Assembly (NCBI RefSeq): GCF_020667895.1
Contig: NZ_JAFMPS010000005.1
Location: 62,001 to 126,000, forward strand
Source of the DNA: Alcanivorax sp. 1008
GTDB lineage: Bacteria; Pseudomonadota; Gammaproteobacteria; Pseudomonadales; Alcanivoracaceae
DNA: 64,000 nt
Direction: 5' to 3'
A program made the position numbers and the translations under genes. The notes below the pieces were generated by a model. It was not told the DNA's origin and did no database searches. It saw only the letters and a list, made by a program, of their open reading frames with translations. This document shows, piece after piece, positions 58,219 to 64,000 of this stretch (positions are counted from its first letter, which is position 1; each line of letters opens with the position of its first letter).

Positions 58219-59307
58219 CTATCGTGAACCGGAGTAAAGCCATTCTCGTGGCGCCTGCAGCCTAACGTAATAGCTAAACGCCCTTTCAGACTCCATAGCT
58301 TGCCGCGGTATTGTGCCGAGCTGTATCCGAAGCGCCACCATATTCCCCTCTCGATAGAACGCCTCGAGTGCCCGATCTGGCCCGGGGTGGAATGCGAAGA
58401 CAACACGTAGGGAGTGTGAAACATTGAAAAAGCAGAACACATCCGCCGTCCGCACTTTATCCCCTACCCTGTCATCCTTATCGAAAATACCGACCCCGCA
58501 AAGCAATTCGATTTTGTCGCAGCCTGCCCAGGATGGGTCCACCGACGTGAAAGGAACCGCAATGGATGCATCGTCGCCGCGCAGGGAGATGACTCTCTGT
58601 GCGGCTCGCCGAAGGTCAGATCGTGTGGGATTAGGCCGCCTGGCATCATTAATCACCGCCAGCCTCATCGCATCATTAATCTGTGAGTAGAGAGAGCAGG
58701 AAATCCACCTGCGCGGGGCACTCTCTATCACGTAACGGGAAAATGGGACCGAGCCCTCCATGAGCTCGGGCGGAACATCACTGAGATCAATCTCAAAACA
58801 TGACCGTTGAGATCTCTCGTAAAAGCGCTCCCTGGCATCATCGACGGCGTTGTGAACGAAGATCTCAACGCATAGCGATCGCCCATCACTTGTCTCGGCA
58901 ATCAGGTCGGGCCTGCGCTCTTCCCCCTGAAAAGACACTGCCGGTTCTATGTCACACCTGGTAAGGCGTGCGACCTCTCCTGGAACTCGATGGGAGCGGG
59001 TGTGGGCTCTACCACTAAAGTCCGTCTGGATCTGGACGCTTTCCCAGGAGGGGACCGACAACTCCATTCGATCAGCAATGACCTGCTTTGCCCAGAGGTG
59101 TATCAGAGACTCGCCGGCACAGGTTGTCTTGGTCGAATGCCGGAAGAAAGTGGCATTACGGCGAGAGTCTCGATTTCGATTTGCTGCGGTAAGCGAGGAC
59201 TGACAGTCTGGGCATATAGCGTGCGGAAAACCGTCTTCAACCTCGTCGATGTGTACGACTCGAGAGGTTCTTAGGTCAATGGCTACTTTGAAGTAATGGT
59301 GGTTCAC
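58219..59307 (-). CDS. CoiA-like protein (362 aa)
   Basis: The N-terminal zinc-finger-like CPDCQSSL followed by ATFFRHSTKT and the nuclease-like RRPDLIAETSDGRSLCVEIF (PD-(D/E)XK-type D, E and following residues) match the CoiA pattern. CoiA-like proteins act in natural competence in Gram-positives; in plasmids they are of unclear role. GTG start at 59307. The C-terminal half is unassigned. Confidence 0.65.
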   Translation of the reverse strand: MNHHYFKVAIDLRTSRVVHIDEVEDGFPHAICPDCQSSLTAANRNRDSRRNATFFRHSTKTTCAGESLIHLWAKQVIADRMELSVPSWESVQIQTDFSGRAHTRSHRVPGEVARLTRCDIEPAVSFQGEERRPDLIAETSDGRSLCVEIFVHNAVDDARERFYERSQRSCFEIDLSDVPPELMEGSVPFSRYVIESAPRRWISCSLYSQINDAMRLAVINDARRPNPTRSDLRRAAQRVISLRGDDASIAVPFTSVDPSWAGCDKIELLCGVGIFDKDDRVGDKVRTADVFCFFNVSHSLRVVFAFHPGPDRALEAFYREGNMVALRIQLGTIPRQAMESERAFSYYVRLQAPREWLYSGSR

Positions 59308-59324
59308 AGAGGGGCCAGTATAAG

Positions 59325-59344
59325 GGGCTGCGTTTCCGCAGCCC
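59325..59344 (-). terminator. Strong hairpin terminator
   Basis: GGGCTGCG and CGCAGCCC form an 8-bp stem with a TTTC loop, just beyond the stop of the 59364-59672 gene on minus; CTTATACT follows. Confidence 0.55.
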
Positions 59345-59363
59345 AGGTTAAACAGGGTGGTGA

Positions 59364-59672
59364 TCAGTCCCAGCTATACGGGTTTCGGTCATTATTGTCA
59401 TTGTACCCGTCATTATCTGAATCATTGTCCAGATAGTTCGGCGTTCCATCCCGATCGTAATCACGCTGATACGGGTTCATCAGCTGCTGGCTGTTCTGTG
59501 ACGGCCCGTAGTTATTACTTCTTGAGCTGTCGGGTGCAGAGCGAACATGCGGGCGCACATACGTGCCGTCGCTACGATAGTACCCATCAACATAAACATC
59601 CTGAGCTTGAACCGCGGCCGCAGCCAGAAAAGACGAGGTTACCAACAATACCGTAGCAATCCTGCGCATCAT
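59364..59672 (-). CDS. Secreted protein with thrombospondin-3-like calcium repeats (102 aa)
   Basis: Starts MMRRIATVLLVTSSFLAAAA, a Sec signal with VQA cleavage. The C-terminus DRDGTPNYLDNDSDNDGYND is a thrombospondin type 3 / dockerin-like DxDxDG pattern that binds calcium. ATG 59672 or 59669. The middle is Ser/Asn/Arg-rich and disordered. A terminator follows. Confidence 0.65.
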   Translation of the reverse strand: MMRRIATVLLVTSSFLAAAAVQAQDVYVDGYYRSDGTYVRPHVRSAPDSSRSNNYGPSQNSQQLMNPYQRDYDRDGTPNYLDNDSDNDGYNDNNDRNPYSWD

Positions 59673-59743
59673 AAAAATCACCGTTCCATCAGTTAATTGA
59701 GGCAATCAGTCTAGGCTGGCAAGGAGTGCAAAACAACGGTGGG

Positions 59744-60088
59744 TTAATTGCAGTGGACTAAGCCATAAGCATCCGTGCGGCACGGACCACTGTTATCGGC
59801 CCGACTCGCGCCCACGGGGTCTGGGAGCGCTGTTGCGCCGTGAGCTCTACCAGCGGCACTACCGCTGGCGCCAGTGGAGTCGTCACCAATGTCCGCGACC
59901 CCACGAGGGTCGTCACGCCACACATTCCCACGATTATCGCGGGTGGTGCCTAACGCATCGGTTTGGTAGGTGGTGCCATCGCTGCAGCGAGTCTTGCCGA
60001 AGGGGTCTGCCTGGCAGGCTGGCTCTGCTGCCGCGGCACAAGAAAGAAACATTAGCGAGATCGCGGCCAGCGCAGTTGAAGGTTTCAT
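59744..60088 (-). CDS. Secreted small protein with duplicated Cys/Asp-rich motif (114 aa)
   Basis: Signal peptide MKPSTALAAISLMFLSCAAA with cleavage near AEPA. The motif CQADPFGKTRCSDGTTYQTD resembles the terminal CRTDAYGLVHCN, suggesting a duplicated disulfide unit. Start 60088 has GGAGAG 7 bases upstream. Similar in style to the secreted repeat protein at 2068. Confidence 0.6.
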   Translation of the reverse strand: MKPSTALAAISLMFLSCAAAAEPACQADPFGKTRCSDGTTYQTDALGTTRDNRGNVWRDDPRGVADIGDDSTGASGSAAGRAHGATALPDPVGASRADNSGPCRTDAYGLVHCN

Positions 60089-60149
60089 AATGGCTCTCCG
60101 TGCCTGAAGTCTAGTAGAACAGGGAAAATATAGTATCTCAGGATGAACG

Positions 60150-61091
60150 TCACGCCCCGGGCGCCGGCGAGGGCTCCTCCTCATGATGATCCCAGGATTT
60201 TCGCGCGCGCTCCGCCATCTCCATTCCCGACGCCCACGAGTCTAGTTGCTGCAGCCGCAGCATCGCACCTTCATCTGGCTCCAAGTAGCCTTCTCGAGCC
60301 AAGTTCTCAATGGCCACGCGCAGCGATGCATGGGTGCCATGCCCGGAAAATCCATGGGCGTCGTAATACTGCAGTCTTACTGGCCCGCCAGCATCTGGAT
60401 TGGACTCTGGCAGCACCGCAGCCCAAAGCTCAGATCGCCTCATTCGCCACTCGGTGCCAAGAAACACTCCCTGCACTGCGTGCTCCATCGCAGCCAGAAT
60501 CCCTTCAAGACGAAATTCCGATAGCTGCTGAAGGGCGTCGAGATCGCCTTGCTCAAGATAATAATCAACAAGTTCGTCTAGCAGCTCACGGGCCTTATCA
60601 GGAGGAACCATCTTGGCCTGCCCACTAACGTCCTGAATCAACGCATCGACCGGGACGCCTCGCGCCTGGGCCGCATCGACAACCTCGCGCCTGAAGCCCG
60701 GAGGAAGCAGCTGCAAGTGCAAGACCAGGTGGTCGGCAGCACACAAAATGTCGTCCTCGTCGGGGGATGACAAGGCATAGATCAATTCAACATTCAGGCT
60801 GGCCCACTGGAACTCCGTATCCGGCTCAGTGCTCCCGGCATACCGCGCAGCGACGAGATCCCGGCTACTCAGGCCATAGGCATCCCAAATTCTGCCATCG
60901 GGCGCTCGGATAGCCGCGTGCATGGGCATGCCGTCCGCCTGGAGCTGGAGCAGCGGCCAACCGGTGAGCTGGTGCTGTGCCAGGGCAAAACACCAGCAAT
61001 CACCGTGCGCATAGCGGTCGCAGATCGACTCGATATCCGCCTTGGACGTCTCAGAAAATAGCCCTAAAGAGCTTGCTTGCATCAAATCCAT
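60150..61091 (-). CDS. Hypothetical protein (313 aa)
   Basis: The frame from ATG 61091 gives a helical, acidic protein that includes a Cys-containing stretch (DCWCFALAQHQLTGWPLLQL), with a C-terminal EEEPSPAPGA tail. No catalytic motif. Not recognised. Upstream is a CCCGTATATTGTACT-type operator at 61103-61125, shared with the divergent thermonuclease. Confidence 0.5.
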   Translation of the reverse strand: MDLMQASSLGLFSETSKADIESICDRYAHGDCWCFALAQHQLTGWPLLQLQADGMPMHAAIRAPDGRIWDAYGLSSRDLVAARYAGSTEPDTEFQWASLNVELIYALSSPDEDDILCAADHLVLHLQLLPPGFRREVVDAAQARGVPVDALIQDVSGQAKMVPPDKARELLDELVDYYLEQGDLDALQQLSEFRLEGILAAMEHAVQGVFLGTEWRMRRSELWAAVLPESNPDAGGPVRLQYYDAHGFSGHGTHASLRVAIENLAREGYLEPDEGAMLRLQQLDSWASGMEMAERARKSWDHHEEEPSPAPGA

Positions 61092-61102
61092 AGCGCTTCA
61101 AA

Positions 61103-61125
61103 TCCCGTATATTGTACTATATACT
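61103..61125. promoter_or_regulatory. CCCGTATA-family operator between 61091 and 61190
   Basis: TCCCGTATATTGTACTATAT followed by ACT. The first 16 bases are identical to those before 18482. It separates two divergent genes. Confidence 0.55.
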
Positions 61126-61189
61126 GAATATATCATCTGGCAGACAGGAACGAAACACCTGCCAGCAGAACCAGAATGGAGACCTCGAT

Positions 61190-61711
61190 ATGATTAAAGC
61201 AATCTTCGCCCTGGCACCCCGGATCGTCCTGATCATGATGGCAGTGGCATCCGCCACCGCATCCGCCATGGATATGGTGGAAGGCGATGGACTGGTATAT
61301 CGGGTTATTGATGGGGACACCTATATCGTCAACGTTGAAGCTCCGTCTACGTACCGAACCTTGCTGGCTACAGCGCCGCCGGGAGCTGGCAAGCACTTCA
61401 ACCCCCACTACAAGAGCTTCAAAATCCGTTTGGCCAATGTAGATACGCCGGAAAGCGTTCATGTGGACGCCAGCAGGAACACGCCCGCCGGGAAAAAAGC
61501 CAGCGCCTTCGCCAAGGAACTGCTAGAAGGAAAGTTCGTGTCTTTTAAGTGCTGGACCTTTGACAAATACGGCCGAGCGATCTGCAGTGTTAGCAAGGGA
61601 TCAGAAGATGTAGGCGAGACACTGATTCGTGGCGGCTTTACCAAATATGAGACCAGATGGGGCACACATCCTTATCTGCACGAAAGGTACCTCCGCGCGG
61701 CCGGGCAGTAA
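61190..61711 (+). CDS. Secreted thermonuclease (SNase family)
   Basis: Signal-like N-terminus (IFALAPRIVLIMMAVASATA) then the SNase fold: YRVIDGDTYIV, KIRLANVDTPES (Arg, Asp and Glu of the active site) and FDKYGRAICSV (second Arg). ATG 61190 has GGAG 9 bases upstream. It should degrade DNA or RNA outside the cytoplasm. Confidence 0.82.
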   Translation: MIKAIFALAPRIVLIMMAVASATASAMDMVEGDGLVYRVIDGDTYIVNVEAPSTYRTLLATAPPGAGKHFNPHYKSFKIRLANVDTPESVHVDASRNTPAGKKASAFAKELLEGKFVSFKCWTFDKYGRAICSVSKGSEDVGETLIRGGFTKYETRWGTHPYLHERYLRAAGQ

Positions 61712-61814
61712 CGGCTGATCTAAAGAGGCCCATCACCTATAATCGCTGGCGAAAACTACAACAAGACATCAAGACGGCTGGAAACCAATGAGCATCAGGG
61801 TTGCGGAGGCAAAA

Positions 61815-62552
61815 ATGAGAATAGCTGAGAATCTGAGGGATTCTCGGACTCGCTCCCGTATGACCCAGGAAAGGATGCAAGAGCGTACTGGAATAACCAA
61901 CTACTCCCGCATCGAAAACGGCATGACCACAACAGTTGGGAGATTGGCGCGCTTGCTAGAAGAGTTCGACGCACAGCGCACGCTTCTAAAGGTGGCCGAC
62001 CCGGCGACTGATGCAGACGGCATTGACCGGGAGCTGGCCAATTCCAAAACACGGGCATTCATCCAGGTTGTCGGGGATGCGTGGCAGCCTGGTGAGTTTG
62101 GTGATGAGCTGATTAACGCTGTCAGGGCTAACCGGGCGGAGCGCAACTTTGGCAGCCCGCCGATTCCCAAGCGCGTCGACGGAGACCCCTCGACCAGCAA
62201 CCGCACCCCGCCGCTAAAGCCGGCAACCGAAGGCGTCCTCGAGCGACTGGGCCTGCACCTTGAAGTGGCCCGGATCCGGCGAGGATTCACCGCCCGTCAA
62301 TTGATCGACACCATGGCGAGTCGCGGCAACAAGATGAGTCGCAACACCCTAAGCCGCCTCGAGGCCGGAGACCCACGCACGACCATTGAGCAGCTGCTAC
62401 AAGTGCTCGATGCCCTGGATCTGATTGATACAGCCTCATCTGTCGGTGCGTACGAAACGGCATTGGCCACACTAATGGCCGCGGATGAGAAAAAGACCCT
62501 CCACACCAGGTACAGGGCGCCAACGAAAAACGGAAGTGAGTTCGACTTTTAA
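61815..62552 (+). CDS. hipB: HipB-like antitoxin with two helix-turn-helix regions
   Basis: Two XRE-type helix-turn-helix segments are visible: MTQERMQERTGITNYSRIEN (near the N-terminus) and RQLIDTMASRGNKMSRNTLS followed by RLEAGDP (about 160-190). HipB is normally ~90 aa with one, so this 245-aa protein may be a duplicated or fused form. ATG 61815 has GGAGG 5 bases upstream, better than ATG 61788. It precedes the HipA gene by 50 bp. Confidence 0.72.
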   Translation: MRIAENLRDSRTRSRMTQERMQERTGITNYSRIENGMTTTVGRLARLLEEFDAQRTLLKVADPATDADGIDRELANSKTRAFIQVVGDAWQPGEFGDELINAVRANRAERNFGSPPIPKRVDGDPSTSNRTPPLKPATEGVLERLGLHLEVARIRRGFTARQLIDTMASRGNKMSRNTLSRLEAGDPRTTIEQLLQVLDALDLIDTASSVGAYETALATLMAADEKKTLHTRYRAPTKNGSEFDF

Positions 62553-62602
62553 TCTGCTTCAAATATAACCGCGCCGGCATACCGGCGACAGGAGCCTTAG
62601 CA

Positions 62603-63928
62603 ATGACCAGCACATCGAAAGAAAAAGGCGCACAAACCATTTTTGTATGGTCACGAAACCAGGAGACCGAAAAGCCCTCTTTGGTGGGGCGGCTAGTCAG
62701 CCATCCGGGTCGTGGGGCCATATTCAACTACAGCAAATCGTTTCTGCAGTCAGAGGATCCCTTTGCCCTGGATCCCGTCCACATTCCTGCACGCGCCGGC
62801 AACCACACAACCTACGACCCAAGCGGATTGTTTTCTGTTCTGAATGATGCAGGCCCTGGTGACTGGGGAAAAAAGGTGCTTCGGGAGCTTGTCCGCGATG
62901 AACCAACGGACACGGAAGCCGAGCTGCTGCTGGCGGCAAACGGCGAGGGAGTTGGCCAGCTGCTGTTCTCCGGCAATCCAGAGCACTGTGAAGTGCCCCG
63001 CCGCCGCAATGCGGTGTCTTGCCTTGAAGATATCCAAGAGGCCGCGTGCGACATCTTTGTGGGGCGCAAACCAGAAAAAGTAACCGCTGAGGTTCGCTAC
63101 GCCCTGCGCCGCGGCGCCGGCCTCGAGGGGGTTCGTCCCAAGGTCTACATCGACAATCACGAGGGCAAGCAGTGGATAGCCAAGCTCAACACTCATGCCG
63201 ACAGCATCAATGTGGCTTTGATTGAGCACGCCTCCATGCGCCTTGCGGCCAAGGCAGGCATGACCGTGCCCGCGACACAGGTACAGCACATCGGCCGGTA
63301 CCAGTCGTTACTGATCGAACGGTTCGATATAGATAAGGACCATAACCTCAAGCATTTTGTATCAGCGAAAACCTTAATGACTGGCTTGAAGCCCGGGGAC
63401 TCGCCTGGTCCAAACGGTTACTCCTATCCAGGGATTGGTAGCACCATCGACCGGGTCACGCCTGGCCAAAGCATCAAGAAAGGCAAGGAGGAGCTATTTA
63501 GACGGGCCGCCTGGAACGTATTGATCGGCAATTATGATGACCACCTCGGCAATCACGGCATGCTTCGCGACAAGACCCATGGCTACCAAATAAGTCCGCT
63601 GTACGACGTATTGCCGACCCCTCATCTCCCGGGACAGCGCCACAGCATTGGTCTCGTGAAAGGGAGCAATTTGAGCAACATCAAGAACCTTCTCGAGTGC
63701 GGCAATAAGCTCAACATTGAGAAAGATAGGGTTAGTGAGCTGCTGCTAGAAGTAGTGGCGCCGATTGAAGACTGGCGAGCAGCGTATGCGTCATACGGTG
63801 TCTCATCCACAGACATAGATATGGTGTCAGGCGGCTTTGCCAATGTTGAGATCCTTATCGAGATGCTTGGAAGGAAGCGAGTACAAGAAATTGGTGCGGC
63901 TCTCGAAGACAAGCCGAGTTCTCCGTAA
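62603..63928 (+). CDS. hipA: HipA-family serine/threonine kinase toxin
   Basis: The 441-aa protein has the HipA N-terminal subdomain and kinase core: GLEGVRPKVYIDNHEGKQW, IAKLNTH (ATP-binding Lys), SLLIERFDID, the catalytic loop LIGNYDDHLGNHGML and the metal-binding PLYDVLPT (in place of DFG). Full length and all motifs present, so it is probably active. HipA phosphorylates translation factors such as GltX, causing persistence. Confidence 0.85.
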   Translation: MTSTSKEKGAQTIFVWSRNQETEKPSLVGRLVSHPGRGAIFNYSKSFLQSEDPFALDPVHIPARAGNHTTYDPSGLFSVLNDAGPGDWGKKVLRELVRDEPTDTEAELLLAANGEGVGQLLFSGNPEHCEVPRRRNAVSCLEDIQEAACDIFVGRKPEKVTAEVRYALRRGAGLEGVRPKVYIDNHEGKQWIAKLNTHADSINVALIEHASMRLAAKAGMTVPATQVQHIGRYQSLLIERFDIDKDHNLKHFVSAKTLMTGLKPGDSPGPNGYSYPGIGSTIDRVTPGQSIKKGKEELFRRAAWNVLIGNYDDHLGNHGMLRDKTHGYQISPLYDVLPTPHLPGQRHSIGLVKGSNLSNIKNLLECGNKLNIEKDRVSELLLEVVAPIEDWRAAYASYGVSSTDIDMVSGGFANVEILIEMLGRKRVQEIGAALEDKPSSP

Positions 63929-63969
63929 GCGCTGCCGAGCCATCCAGCACATCATGCAAGAGCCGCACA

Positions 63970-64000
63970 TCTCCGCCATAAAAAAGGCCTCCTAAAAGGA
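63970..64000 (+). terminator. Possible start of a terminator after hipA, cut by window
   Basis: AAAAAAGGCCTCCTAAAAGG at the very end could be the left arm of a hairpin whose right arm lies beyond base 64000. Low confidence. Confidence 0.3.

Overview
The window looks like part of a large plasmid (or a plasmid-like integrative element) from a gammaproteobacterium. The evidence is a KfrA-type plasmid regulator, two further coiled-coil proteins, an IcmO/DotL-type coupling protein, a plasmid-style DnaG primase, a Tus-like replication-terminator protein, a tyrosine recombinase, two toxin-antitoxin pairs and many small genes of unknown function. There are no rRNA or tRNA genes, no ribosomal proteins and no core metabolism. 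No replication initiator, ParA/ParB or relaxase was recognised, so the host genus and plasmid group stay open (Pseudomonas, Halomonas or Marinobacter relatives are reasonable guesses, not demonstrated).

The most notable system spans about 9.1-15.0 kb. It is a type IV-like CRISPR-Cas locus with a DinG-family helicase (csf4), a Cas6 endonuclease that resembles Cas6f/Csy4 and keeps its catalytic His, Ser and Tyr, a Cas7-like Csf2, a Csf1-like protein and a Cas5-like Csf3. The genes form two divergent operons (csf2-cas6-csf4 on minus, csf1-csf3 on plus). An 11-repeat array with a strict 66-bp period follows the csf4 stop by 26 bp. There is no cas1/cas2, no cas3 and no room for a classical leader. 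The pairing of type IV effector genes with a Cas6f-like nuclease, the split operons and a Csf1 without zinc-finger cysteines are the unusual points.

Layout. 0-7 kb: hypothetical genes, a Tus-like protein, a secreted repeat protein and a trypsin-like lipoprotein protease. 7-9.1 kb: mostly non-coding DNA with several short repeat families and a perfect 24-bp inverted repeat. 9.1-15 kb: CRISPR-Cas. 15-23.4 kb: a solitary MmeI-like restriction-modification enzyme, three co-directional unknown genes, a shortened N6-methylase and a tyrosine recombinase. 23.5-34.3 kb: KfrA, a DnaE-like protein that has lost the polymerase catalytic residues, a Zn-protease, coiled-coil proteins, a DnaQ-like protein with an altered active site, and the coupling protein. 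34.3-45.6 kb: a DUF2201/VWA protein and a divergently placed MoxR-type ATPase, the DnaG-like primase, and envelope proteins. 45.6-47.7 kb: 2.2 kb of non-coding DNA with five 14-bp palindromes phased at 42 bp, GC-rich hairpins and two parS-like palindromes; this is the best candidate for an origin or centromere. 47.7-52 kb: a tightly overlapping operon with a C5 cytosine methyltransferase and a DUF4942 methyltransferase. 52-64 kb: Xre/RES and HipBA-type toxin-antitoxin pairs, small envelope and secreted proteins, a CoiA-like protein and a thermonuclease.

Many intergenic regions carry a related AT-rich palindrome with CCCGTA/TACGGG ends (about 24 bp). This suggests that scattered genes, including the dnaE-like and dnaQ-like ones, belong to one element-wide regulon. 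All functions are inferred by reading the sequence; no database search was run.
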